Of a DNA stretch of 59,035 nt, positions 48,316-56,039 are shown in pieces. The DNA is taken from positions 1 through 59,035 of the forward strand of contig NZ_LJBR01000125.1 of the NCBI RefSeq assembly GCF_001282115.1. Direction: 5' to 3'. A program made the position numbers and the translations under genes. Numbering within the stretch: position 1 is the first letter of the stretch; each line of letters starts with the position of its first letter. Under the pieces are notes generated by a model that was not told the origin of the DNA, ran no database searches, and saw nothing but the letters and a program-made list of their open reading frames with translations. This DNA comes from Streptomyces sp. NRRL B-24085. GTDB lineage: Bacteria; Actinomycetota; Actinomycetes; Streptomycetales; Streptomycetaceae.

Positions 48316-49482
48316 ATGGGATCGCAGGACGAGCACACGGACGGCACCGGACGGCGGGCACTTCTGGGGGCCGCGATGTTCGGCGCCGGGGGAGCGGTCC
48401 TGGGCCTGTCGGGGACGGCGAGAGCGGCGACAGCGGGATCGGGCGGACACGGCGGCGGCCTGAAGAGCCTGCCGGTGCCCACGGTCATCGGTCACCGGGG
48501 GGCCAGCGGCTACCGCCCCGAGCACACCTTCGGCTCCTACCAGCTCGCCCTCGACCTGGGCGCGGACATCGTCGAGGCCGGCGACCTCGTCCCCACCAAG
48601 GACGGCCACCTGGTCTGCCGTCACGAACCGGAGATCGGCGGCACGACCGACGTCGCCGACCACAAGGAATTCGCCGACCGCAAGAGGACCAAGGTCCTCG
48701 ACGGGGTCTCCACCACCGGCTGGTTCACCGAGGACTTCACCCTCGCCGAGCTCAAGACGCTCCGCGCGATCGAACGCATCCCGGCCAACCGCCCGCACAA
48801 CACGCTCTACAACGGCCGCTGGGAAATCCCCACCTTCGAGGAGGTCCTCAGGTGGCAGGACGAGCAGACCCGCAGGCGCGGCAAGCAGGTGTGGATCTAC
48901 CCCGAGACCAAGCACCCCACCTACTTCCGGAAGCTCGGCCTGGGCCTGGAGGAGCGGGTCGCCAAGCTCCTGCACAAGCACGGCAAGGACCGGCGGAACT
49001 CCCCGGTCATCCTCCAGTCCTTCGAGCCCACCAGCATCCAGCGGCTGAACAAGCTGGTCGACAACCCGCTGGTCGTCCTGCTGTCCGGCGCGAACACCCG
49101 CCCCTGGGACTTCGTCGAGACGGGCGACCCGCGCACGGTCGCCGACCTCGTCACCCCCAAGGGCCTGCGGGAGATAGCGGGCTACGCCCAGGGCATCGGC
49201 CCCACCCTCGACCTGGTCATCACCAGGAAGGCGGACGGCAGCCTGGACAAGGAGACCACCCTGGTCGCCGACGCCCACAAGGTAGGGCTGATCCTGCACC
49301 CCTACACCATGCGCAACGAGAACCCCTTCCTGCCGGCCGAGTACCGCAGGGGCACGGACGCGGACGCCTACGGTGACGCCTTCGGCGCCTTCAAGAGGTA
49401 CTTCGCCACCGGCATCGACGGCGTCTTCACCGACAACCCGGACACCGGCCTCCTCGCCCGCCAGGACTTCGTCAACGGCTGA
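48316..49482 (+). CDS. glpQ1: Secreted glycerophosphodiester phosphodiesterase
   Basis: A 388-residue GDPD enzyme that frees sn-glycerol-3-phosphate from glycerophosphodiesters outside the cell. The signal is twin-arginine-like (GTGRRALLGAAMFGAGGA), cleaved near ARAA. Catalytic His are H60 (GHRGASG) and likely H105 region in VCRHE; metal ligands lie in EAGDLVPTKDGH. The long GDPD form with WIYPETKHP and a C-terminal GVFTDNPD fits GlpQ. Position between argH and metNIQ matches S. coelicolor glpQ1, which is PhoP-regulated; the symbol rests on this synteny from memory. GCAGGAGGGG precedes the ATG by 5 nt. Confidence 0.88.
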   Translation: MGSQDEHTDGTGRRALLGAAMFGAGGAVLGLSGTARAATAGSGGHGGGLKSLPVPTVIGHRGASGYRPEHTFGSYQLALDLGADIVEAGDLVPTKDGHLVCRHEPEIGGTTDVADHKEFADRKRTKVLDGVSTTGWFTEDFTLAELKTLRAIERIPANRPHNTLYNGRWEIPTFEEVLRWQDEQTRRRGKQVWIYPETKHPTYFRKLGLGLEERVAKLLHKHGKDRRNSPVILQSFEPTSIQRLNKLVDNPLVVLLSGANTRPWDFVETGDPRTVADLVTPKGLREIAGYAQGIGPTLDLVITRKADGSLDKETTLVADAHKVGLILHPYTMRNENPFLPAEYRRGTDADAYGDAFGAFKRYFATGIDGVFTDNPDTGLLARQDFVNG

Positions 49483-49510
49483 GCCGACAGCCCCCGATCG
49501 GGCGCACTTG

Positions 49511-49544
49511 CGGCCGCCCGGGCAACCCACGACCCGGGCGGCCG
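49511..49544 (+). terminator. Terminator of glpQ1
   Basis: Perfect 12-bp stem CGGCCGCCCGGG/CCCGGGCGGCCG with a 10-nt loop, 29 nt after the stop, no U-tract. It ends 13 nt before the next start codon. Confidence 0.65.
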
Positions 49545-49557
49545 TGTCGTACCGCAT

Positions 49558-50064
49558 ATGACGCTCGACCTGGTCGCCACCCTGCGCCCCCTGCTCACCG
49601 CCGAGGCCTCCGCGGAGGCACATGCCTCCGGTACGGAACCGGCCGACCTGGAGCAGGCGGTCTGGCTCCGCCTCCTGGAACACCTGGAGACCCAGGGGCC
49701 GCCCCTCGACCCGCCCGGCTGGCTCCGCCGTGCCGTCCGCTCCGAGTCCCGCCGCAGCCGCCGTACGACCCGCCTCGAACGGCCGTACGCCACCGAACCG
49801 GCGGCCGACGACGAGCGCACCCCTGAACAGCTCACCCTCGCCGCCGCCCGGCGCACGGCCCTGCACGACGCGGTGCGCCGCCTGCCCGGCCGCTGCCCCT
49901 CCCTCATGGCGGCCCTCCTCTCCCCGAGGGACCTCACCTACCGCGAGATCGCGGGGGAGTTGGGTATCTCACAGGGCAGTCTCGGCCCGGAACGTTCCAG
50001 ATGCCTGGGATGTCTTCGCCGATTGCTCTCACCGGAGGTTGCGACCCGTCGGGCGCGGGGATAG
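49558..50064 (+). CDS. Small sigma-70-family (ECF-like) protein
   Basis: A 168-residue protein. The first half resembles a shortened sigma region 2 (ADLEQAVWLRLLEHLE ... PPGWLRRAVRSESRRSRR). The second half is a region 4 helix-turn-helix (LTYREIAGELGISQGSLGPERSRCLGCLRRLL). It may be a divergent ECF sigma factor or a sigma-like regulator. No anti-sigma gene is adjacent. ATG 49558 has no ribosome binding site and lies just after the glpQ1 terminator. Confidence 0.75.
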   Translation: MTLDLVATLRPLLTAEASAEAHASGTEPADLEQAVWLRLLEHLETQGPPLDPPGWLRRAVRSESRRSRRTTRLERPYATEPAADDERTPEQLTLAAARRTALHDAVRRLPGRCPSLMAALLSPRDLTYREIAGELGISQGSLGPERSRCLGCLRRLLSPEVATRRARG

Positions 50065-50109
50065 GAGTGGGGGACAACAGGCGATCAGGTGAGCGGGAGG
50101 CGTGCGCAC

Positions 50110-50607
50110 ATGGGCATGAGCGTGACCATCTCTGCGGCGGCCGAGCAGGACGCGGAGCAGATCTTCAGGCTGCAGTACCTGTGCTTCCAGAGTGAGGCGG
50201 CGCTGTACGGCAACTACCGCATCGATCCGCTCGTCCAGACCCTGGACTCGGTCCGCGCGGAGGTCGCCTCGGACTGTGTCTTCGTGGCCCGCCTGGGAGA
50301 CGAGGTGGTCGGCTCGGTCCGCGGCCGCGTCACCGAGGACGGCTCCGCCGCCATCGGCAAACTCTGCGTCCACCCCCGCCTCCAGGGCCACGGCATCGGG
50401 GCCCGCCTCCTCCGGGCAGCCGAGTCCGCCCTCGCCGAGGAGCGCGGCGCCACCAGCTTCCGCCTCTTCACCGGCCACCGCAGCGAGGGCAACCTCCGCC
50501 TCTACCGCAAGGTCGGCTACCAGACGGTCGGCACGTCGGAGGGCGCGGACGGAGTACCGATGATCGTCCTGGAGAAGCCCGCGGGAACGTATGCGGCCAC
50601 CGCATGA
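50110..50607 (+). CDS. GNAT-family N-acetyltransferase
   Basis: A 165-residue acetyltransferase. The acetyl-CoA site is LQGHGIGARLLRAAE (about residues 91-105), preceded by AAIGKLCVHP, and the C-terminal NLRLYRKVGYQ is typical of GNATs. The start ATG 50110 has GGGAGG 9 nt upstream; an in-frame ATG 50116 is possible. Substrate unknown. It follows the sigma gene by 45 nt and may be co-transcribed. A dispersed repeat follows the stop. Confidence 0.87.
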   Translation: MGMSVTISAAAEQDAEQIFRLQYLCFQSEAALYGNYRIDPLVQTLDSVRAEVASDCVFVARLGDEVVGSVRGRVTEDGSAAIGKLCVHPRLQGHGIGARLLRAAESALAEERGATSFRLFTGHRSEGNLRLYRKVGYQTVGTSEGADGVPMIVLEKPAGTYAATA

Positions 50608-50610
50608 TCT

Positions 50611-50646
50611 TTTAGGGGCGCGGGGAACTGCGCGACCAGCCCCCAC
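50611..50646 (+). repeat. Dispersed GC-rich repeat, copy 5
   Basis: TTAGGGGCGCGGGGAACTGC, then GCGACCAGCCCCCA, four bases after the acetyltransferase stop, between convergent genes. It is the best match to the consensus in this window. Confidence 0.75.
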
Positions 50647-50670
50647 GGACCGGATGCCGCCAGACGGACC

Positions 50671-51075
50671 TCAGGCGGCATCCCCCTTGGGCGCACCCTT
50701 CCGAAGCCAGTAGATGGCCGACAGGGGAAGCAGTACGGGAATGAACAGATAACCCATCCCGAAGTCCGACCACACCGTCGCATCCGGAAACGCGGACGGC
50801 TCGACCAACGTCCAGGTGCCCACGGTCAAAACCCCGAGCAGTTCGACGACACAACACACCAGCGCCACCCTGCGAGCCGTCTCTCCGCCCCGCACCAGCG
50901 TGTACGTGATGAACCCGTACACGACACCCGCCACCGCGGACAGCGCATACGCAAGCGGCGCTCGGTCGAACTCCGTGGAGATCTGGTACACCGACCTCGA
51001 CACCGCGCCTACGACCATCACGCCGTACAGCCACACCAGCAGCGTCCCCGGCCCACTGATCAACCGTCGGCTCAC
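50671..51075 (-). CDS. Four-helix integral membrane protein
   Basis: A 134-residue protein with four predicted membrane helices (about 12-30, 42-62, 70-92 and 104-124) and a basic C-terminal tail. No family is recognised. GTG 51075 is chosen because GGGGAAG lies 6 nt upstream and the start follows one base after the stop of the upstream membrane gene; ATG 51096 would overlap it by 20 nt. The two form an operon. Confidence 0.78.
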   Translation of the reverse strand: MSRRLISGPGTLLVWLYGVMVVGAVSRSVYQISTEFDRAPLAYALSAVAGVVYGFITYTLVRGGETARRVALVCCVVELLGVLTVGTWTLVEPSAFPDATVWSDFGMGYLFIPVLLPLSAIYWLRKGAPKGDAA

Positions 51076-51076
51076 G

Positions 51077-51436
51077 TCAGCTTCCCCAGATGTCATAGAG
51101 CCGCACCTCCAGAACGGCCAGCACCACACCGCCGGCGGCAACCGTCACCGATCCCCACCGCGTCCGCTCCGCGAGCGACATGAACCCCGCCGCGGGCACG
51201 CACGCGAACGCCCCCAGCAGATACGCGACGAAGATCGTCGTGCCCTGCTCCGGCTTCTCGCCCCGCGCGAGCTGCACGATCCCGACCACGAGCTGGACCA
51301 GCGCCAGCACCGACACCACGGCCATCCCGATGAAGTGCCAGTCCTTGGTGGGCTCGTCCCGGTAGGCGGCCCAGCCGCACCAGGCGGCCAGCAGCAGCGC
51401 GGCGACGCCGGTCACCAGCGTCAGGGCATCAAACAT
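51077..51436 (-). CDS. Small integral membrane protein
   Basis: A 119-residue protein with four hydrophobic segments (about 4-24, 36-60, 66-85, 93-112), ending RLYDIWGS. No family is recognised. It is the first gene of a two-gene operon with the protein at 50671-51075; the related size and topology suggest they work together, perhaps as a hetero-oligomer. Divergent from the HAD phosphatase. Confidence 0.78.
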   Translation of the reverse strand: MFDALTLVTGVAALLLAAWCGWAAYRDEPTKDWHFIGMAVVSVLALVQLVVGIVQLARGEKPEQGTTIFVAYLLGAFACVPAAGFMSLAERTRWGSVTVAAGGVVLAVLEVRLYDIWGS

Positions 51437-51505
51437 GCGGCGAGCCTATTACGGCCCAAAAGGCCTGAGGCGGCCGACCCCGCACCGCACCGTAGGGTCG
51501 AGGAC

Positions 51506-52156
51506 ATGAAGATCCATGCCGAAGCCCTCCTGTTCGACAACGACGGAACCCTCGTCTCCTCCCTGGAATCGGTCCACCGCTGCTGGACGCGCTGGGCCGG
51601 GGAGTACGGCATCACCGCGGAGGAGTTCGCCCGGGTCGAACTGCACGGACGTACGGCCGCGGAGATAGCCGCCGACCTGCTGCCCGCCGACGTGGTACCG
51701 GCGGCCGTCGCGCGGATCGAGGAACTGGAGGTGCAGGACGTGCCCAACGGCGGTGTCCGTCTGCTCCCCGGAACCCGGGCCTTCCTCGACTCCCTGCCCG
51801 CCGACCGCTGGGCCGTCGTCACCTCCGCCACCCGCCGGCTCGCCGAGGCCCGCCTCGAAGCCGTCGGCATCCTCCCCAAGACCCTGGTCGCCGCCGACGA
51901 CGTGACCCGCGGCAAGCCCGACCCCGAGCCCTATCTGCTCGCCGCCCGCGAACTCGGTGTCGACCCGGCCCGCTGCGTCGTCCTCGAGGACGCCCCCGCC
52001 GGCCTGCGCGCCGGCCGGGCCGCCGGGATGACCACCGTGGCGTTGACCACAACCCACCGGGCCCACGAGCTCGACGCCGACCTGGTGGTCGAGGACCTGT
52101 CGGCCCTGTCGGCCCAGGTCACCGCCGTCGGCGTGGAGATCTCCGTCCGGGCCTGA
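51506..52156 (+). CDS. HAD-superfamily phosphatase
   Basis: A 216-residue HAD hydrolase of the sugar-phosphatase/phosphoglycolate phosphatase group. Motif I is D11-N-D13-G-T, motif II VTSAT, motif III lysine in RGKPDPEPY and motif IV VLEDAPAGLRAG. A helical cap (about residues 18-85) sets specificity; sugar phosphates are likely substrates. The ATG 51506 lies 7 nt after TAGGGT (51493-51498), consistent with leaderless transcription, although GAGG overlaps the gap. It is followed by a clear hairpin terminator. Confidence 0.88.
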   Translation: MKIHAEALLFDNDGTLVSSLESVHRCWTRWAGEYGITAEEFARVELHGRTAAEIAADLLPADVVPAAVARIEELEVQDVPNGGVRLLPGTRAFLDSLPADRWAVVTSATRRLAEARLEAVGILPKTLVAADDVTRGKPDPEPYLLAARELGVDPARCVVLEDAPAGLRAGRAAGMTTVALTTTHRAHELDADLVVEDLSALSAQVTAVGVEISVRA

Positions 52157-52166
52157 GACCTGTCCA

Positions 52167-52191
52167 CCGCTGTCCGCCATTCGGACAGCGG
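52167..52191 (+). terminator. Terminator of the HAD phosphatase gene
   Basis: Perfect 9-bp stem CCGCTGTCC/GGACAGCGG with a 7-nt loop, followed by GTTCTT. It ends just before the promoter of the leader peptide and metNIQ. Confidence 0.7.
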
Positions 52192-52229
52192 GTTCTTGGT
52201 CGCTCCCATACGTCTGCTTTACTGATCGC

Positions 52230-52316
52230 ATGACCACGACGAGCTGCCGCACCCTTGCGACCGAGGCGACCATGACGCCCGGTGCTCGTTGTATGTGTCG
52301 AATGTGCGCCTGTTAG
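52230..52316 (+). CDS. Cys/Met-rich leader peptide upstream of metNIQ
   Basis: A 28-codon open frame, ATG 52230 to TAG 52314-52316. Its C-terminal residues are RCMCRMCAC: five cysteines in all (codons 6, 21, 23, 26 and 28) and four methionines. A promoter TTGGTC (52196-52201), 18 nt, TACTGA (52220-52225) puts the start point at or just before the ATG, so it is probably leaderless. Cys codons cluster at the very end and are followed by a CTCGC/GCGAG stem (52341-52358 region) and CGTACG palindromes before metN. Polycysteine leaderless peptides that act as cysteine-responsive attenuators are known from mycobacteria, and short leader peptides before sulfur genes occur in Streptomyces. Function here is inferred. 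Confidence 0.62.
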   Translation: MTTTSCRTLATEATMTPGARCMCRMCAC

Positions 52317-52475
52317 AGGGCCCCCGCACCACCTCTTGAGCCTCGCGCCCCGAAGCGAGCCGCCCGGCACGTCCGTACGCCGTGAACGCCGTACGTGACC
52401 CATGTGCCCGCGCACGACTTCTCTCCCGTACCAGGGCACACCCACGCCCGGGTACTCGACAGTGACGGAACCCCA

Positions 52476-53507
52476 GTGATCACGACAACAGGCCTGACCA
52501 AGGTCTACCGCTCGCGCGGCCGTGAGGTCACCGCCCTGGACGGCGTCGATCTCCACGTCCGCGAAGGCGAGGTGTACGGCGTCATCGGCCAGTCCGGCGC
52601 CGGCAAGTCCTCTCTCATCCGCTGCGTCAACCTGCTGGAGCGCCCCACCGCCGGCACCGTGACCGTCGACGGACTGGACCTCACCGCCCTCGCCGGCCGC
52701 GGGCCGCGCGCCGGCAAGGAGCTGCGGCGGGCGCGCAGCCGTATCGGCATGGTCTTCCAGCACTTCAACCTGCTGTCCACCCGGACCGTGCAGGACAACG
52801 TCGAGCTGCCGCTGGAGATCCTCGGCAAGTCCGGCAAGGAGCGCTCCCGCAAGGCACTCGAACTCCTCGACCTCGTCGGGCTGGCCGACAAGGCCAAGGC
52901 GTACCCCGCCCAGCTCTCCGGCGGCCAGAAGCAGCGCGTCGGCATCGCCCGCGCCCTGGCCGGCGACCCCAAGGTGCTCCTGTCCGACGAGGCCACCAGC
53001 GCCCTCGACCCCGAGACCACCCGCTCGATCCTCCAGCTGCTGCGCGACCTGAACCGGCAGCTCGGCCTCACCGTCCTGCTCATCACCCACGAGATGGACG
53101 TCGTGAAGTCGATCTGCGACTCGGCGGCCCTGATGGAGAACGGCCGCGTCGTCGAGTCCGGCACGGTCAGCGAACTGCTCGCGACCCCCGGCTCCGAGCT
53201 GGCCGCCGCGCTCTTCCCCGTCGGCGGCGCCGCCACCGGCGAGGACCGGACCGTCGTCGACGTCACCTTCCACGGGGAGGCGGCCACCCAGCCCGTCATC
53301 TCCCAGCTCTCGCGCACCTACAACATCGACATATCGATCCTCGGCGCCGCCATCGACACCGTCGGCGGCCTCCAGGTCGGCCGGATGCGCATCGAACTGC
53401 CCGGCCGCTACGAGGACAACGTGGTGCCGGTCGGCTTCCTGCGCGAGCAGGGCCTGCAGATCGATGTCGTCTCCGAGCACGAGCCGGTGAAGGAAGGTGC
53501 CAAGTGA
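52476..53507 (+). CDS. metN: Methionine ABC transporter ATP-binding protein
   Basis: A 343-residue ATPase. Walker A GQSGAGKS, signature LSGGQKQR, Walker B VLLSDEATSALD and the H-loop THEM are intact. The C-terminal NIL domain (about residues 265-340) binds methionine and trans-inhibits uptake in the E. coli homologue. I prefer GTG 52476 (VITTTGLTKVY), where the family begins; GTG 52395 would add 27 residues that overlap the structured leader. The stop overlaps the permease GTG by 4 nt. The leader peptide and stem region upstream suggest control by sulfur amino acids. Confidence 0.92.
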   Translation: MITTTGLTKVYRSRGREVTALDGVDLHVREGEVYGVIGQSGAGKSSLIRCVNLLERPTAGTVTVDGLDLTALAGRGPRAGKELRRARSRIGMVFQHFNLLSTRTVQDNVELPLEILGKSGKERSRKALELLDLVGLADKAKAYPAQLSGGQKQRVGIARALAGDPKVLLSDEATSALDPETTRSILQLLRDLNRQLGLTVLLITHEMDVVKSICDSAALMENGRVVESGTVSELLATPGSELAAALFPVGGAATGEDRTVVDVTFHGEAATQPVISQLSRTYNIDISILGAAIDTVGGLQVGRMRIELPGRYEDNVVPVGFLREQGLQIDVVSEHEPVKEGAK

Positions 53508-54229
53508 CCTGGTCCGAGATGCAGCCCCTGCTGGAGCAGGCGTGTTGGGACACCCTCTACATGGTGGGCTGGTCCACGCTCATCGCCGTCGTGGGCGGCC
53601 TGCCGCTCGGTGTCCTGCTCGTCCTCACCGACCGGGGCGGACTCCTCCAGAACGTCGTCGCCAACAAGGTCATCGGGCAGGTCGTGAACGTCGCCCGCTC
53701 GATGCCGTTCATCATCCTGATGGTGGCGCTGATGGGCTTCACCCGCTCGATCACCGGCACGACCATCGGCCGTGAGGCCGCCATCGTGCCGCTCGCCATC
53801 GGCGCGATCCCGTTCTTCGCGCGCCTCGTCGAGACGGCTGTCCGCGAAGTGGACGGCGGCCTGGTCGAGGCCGTGCAGTCGATGGGCGGCAACACCTGGA
53901 CGATCGTCCGCAAGGTCCTCGTCCCCGAGGCCCTGCCCTCGCTGATCGCCAGCACCACCACCACGGTCGTCGCCCTCATCGGCTACTCCGCGATGGCCGG
54001 CACGGTCGGCGCCGGCGGCCTCGGCGACATCGCCATCCGCTACGGCTACCAGCGCTTCGAGACCCAGCTCATGTGGATCACCGTCGCGGTCCTCGCCGTC
54101 GTCATCTCGCTCATCCAGTTCGCCGGCGACTACGCGGCCCGCTCACTGTACGGCCGGGGCGGACGCTCCGGACCCGCGCCGAAACTCCGTCTGCTCAAGG
54201 CCTCCACGGCGGACACCAAGACCGTCTGA
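53504..54229 (+). CDS. metI: Methionine ABC transporter permease
   Basis: A 241-residue inner-membrane permease with about five helices and the MetI-type coupling loop EAVQSMGGNTWTIVRKVLVPEALP (about residues 124-147, quoted here as two parts: EAVQSMGGNTW and VLVPEALPSL). It pairs with MetN and MetQ. GTG 53504 overlaps the metN stop (GTGA). Confidence 0.94.
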   Translation: MTWSEMQPLLEQACWDTLYMVGWSTLIAVVGGLPLGVLLVLTDRGGLLQNVVANKVIGQVVNVARSMPFIILMVALMGFTRSITGTTIGREAAIVPLAIGAIPFFARLVETAVREVDGGLVEAVQSMGGNTWTIVRKVLVPEALPSLIASTTTTVVALIGYSAMAGTVGAGGLGDIAIRYGYQRFETQLMWITVAVLAVVISLIQFAGDYAARSLYGRGGRSGPAPKLRLLKASTADTKTV

Positions 54230-54295
54230 CACGCCCCCGGATCTCCCGTGCACCCGTTCACGGGGTCACTGCACCCAAAAGGAAAGGCACTTTTC

Positions 54296-55126
54296 GTGCG
54301 TAACACCGCAAAGCTCAGCACCGCCGTCCTCGCCGCCGGAGCCCTCACCCTCGGGCTCAGCGCCTGCGGTTCGTCCGGCTCCGACTCCGCCTCCGACACC
54401 AGCGGACCGCTGGTCGTCGCCGCGAGCCCCACCCCGCACGCCGAGATCCTGAACTACGTCAAGGAGAACCTGGCGAAGAAGGCGGGACTCGACCTGGAGG
54501 TCAAGGAGTTCACGGACTACGTGACCCCGAACACGGCGACCGAGGACGGCTCGGTCGACGCCAACTACTTCCAGAACCAGCCCTACCTCGACGACTTCAA
54601 CAAGAAGCGCGGCACCCACATCGTGCCCGTCGTCACGGTCCACCTGGAGCCGCTCGGCCTCTACAGCCACAAGGTCAAGAGCGCCGACGCCCTGAAGAGC
54701 GGCGCGACCGTCGCGGTTCCGAACGACAGCGTCAACGAGGCCCGCGCCCTCAAGCTCCTCGACGCCAACGGGATCATCACGCTGAAGGACGGCGTGGGCA
54801 ACGAGGCGACCCCCTCGGACATCGCCAAGAACCCGAAGAACCTGAAGTTCAAGGAGCTGGAGGCGGCCCAGACCCCGCGCTCCCTCGACGACGTCGACGC
54901 GGCCGTCATCAACGGCAACTACGCCATCGAGGCCGACCTCAAGCCCGCCTCGGACGCCCTCGTCCTGGAGTCCGCCGACAACAACCCGTACGGCAACTTC
55001 CTCGCGGTCAAGGACGGCAACGAGGACGACCCGCGGGTGAAGAAGCTCGCCAAGCTGCTCACCTCCCCCGAGGTCAAGAAGTTCATCCAGGACAAGTACG
55101 CCGGCTCCGTCATCGCGTCCTTCTGA
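54296..55126 (+). CDS. metQ: Methionine-binding lipoprotein
   Basis: A 276-residue lipoprotein with lipobox L-S-A-C (LGLSACGSSG, about residue 22) and a NlpA/MetQ domain: VVAASPTPHAEIL, VDANYFQNQPYLDDF, VAVPNDSVNEARAL and GNYAIEADL. GTG 54296 has GGAAAGG 8 nt upstream; a GTG at 54248 in the same frame would put 16 residues before the signal and is less likely. It delivers methionine to MetNI. A 66-nt gap separates it from metI. Confidence 0.94.
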   Translation: MRNTAKLSTAVLAAGALTLGLSACGSSGSDSASDTSGPLVVAASPTPHAEILNYVKENLAKKAGLDLEVKEFTDYVTPNTATEDGSVDANYFQNQPYLDDFNKKRGTHIVPVVTVHLEPLGLYSHKVKSADALKSGATVAVPNDSVNEARALKLLDANGIITLKDGVGNEATPSDIAKNPKNLKFKELEAAQTPRSLDDVDAAVINGNYAIEADLKPASDALVLESADNNPYGNFLAVKDGNEDDPRVKKLAKLLTSPEVKKFIQDKYAGSVIASF

Positions 55127-55170
55127 ACGGCGTAACGCCACCGGCGCGTATACGACGTATCGCCACGCAC

Positions 55171-55201
55171 GGGGTCCACTCGTTCACCATGTGTGGACCC
55201 C
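55171..55201 (+). terminator. Terminator of the metNIQ operon
   Basis: Perfect 9-bp stem GGGGTCCAC/GTGGACCCC with a 13-nt loop, 44 nt after metQ. Confidence 0.6.
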
Positions 55202-55283
55202 GTGATGCGGTTCGGCGCTTTCATGCTGCATGCTGGGCAGTTCAGCAGGCCTCGCAGGTTTTCCGACGGTTACGGAGTGGCGC

Positions 55284-55922
55284 ATGACTGGCACCTTCCC
55301 CAACATCTCCATCAGCACGGAGCGGTTGGTGCTGCGCCCCCTCGACGAGGACGACGTGCCCGCCCTGGCCGAGATGATGAACGACGAGCAGGTCGGCGCC
55401 TGGACCGACGTGCCCCAGCCCTACACCGAGGAACAGGCGCGCGACTGGATCACCCGGTACGCGCCCTCCGAACGGGAGGCCGGGCGCGGGATCGACTTCG
55501 CCGTCACGGAGTTCCTCACCCAGCGCCTGGTCGGCGTCGTCCAGCTCACCAAGACCAACTGGCACGTCCGCTCCACGGAGTTGTCGTACGTCATCGCCCC
55601 CTGGGCCCGTGGCGAGGGCTACGCCTCCGAGGCCGCGCTCGCCACCGCCCAGTGGCTGTTCACCGACCAGAAGTTCGAGCGCATCGAGCTGCGCACGGCG
55701 GCCGACAACACCGCCTCCCAACAGGTCGCCCAGAAGATCGGCTGTATCAGCGAAGGCGTCCTGCGCGGCGCCTGCATAGCGCACGTCCGCGCCGACGACG
55801 GCACCTGGAGCGACGTCCGCACCGACTTCATCGTGTGGAGCCTGCTGCCCGAGGACCTCGACGGAGCGGGCGACCAACTGGCCGACGCGGACGGCTTCAC
55901 GACGTACTCCGACTGGAACTGA
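55284..55922 (+). CDS. RimJ/RimL-type GNAT acetyltransferase
   Basis: A 212-residue GNAT. ISTERLVLRPLDEDDVPALAE at the N-terminus and APWARGEGYASEAALA (acetyl-CoA site, about residues 97-112) with NTASQQVAQKIG are typical of the RimJ/RimL group, which acetylates protein N-termini or small amines. ATG 55284 has GGAG 7 nt upstream. Substrate unknown; stands between metNIQ and cobL. Confidence 0.88.
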   Translation: MTGTFPNISISTERLVLRPLDEDDVPALAEMMNDEQVGAWTDVPQPYTEEQARDWITRYAPSEREAGRGIDFAVTEFLTQRLVGVVQLTKTNWHVRSTELSYVIAPWARGEGYASEAALATAQWLFTDQKFERIELRTAADNTASQQVAQKIGCISEGVLRGACIAHVRADDGTWSDVRTDFIVWSLLPEDLDGAGDQLADADGFTTYSDWN

Positions 55923-56039
55923 CCGGATCCGAACACAGGCCGGCGAAAGCGCTTCAGGGCGCAGCGGGTACCCTCACGGAGCCGCCCGCGGGCTGCCCAC
56001 CGACGACGGCCTGCGCACACCCCTGGAGACTGAGAGACG

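Noticed and set aside
52157..52475. SAM riboswitch before metN
   Set aside because: I could not draw the S-box or SAM-II core. The Cys/Met leader peptide occupies this space.
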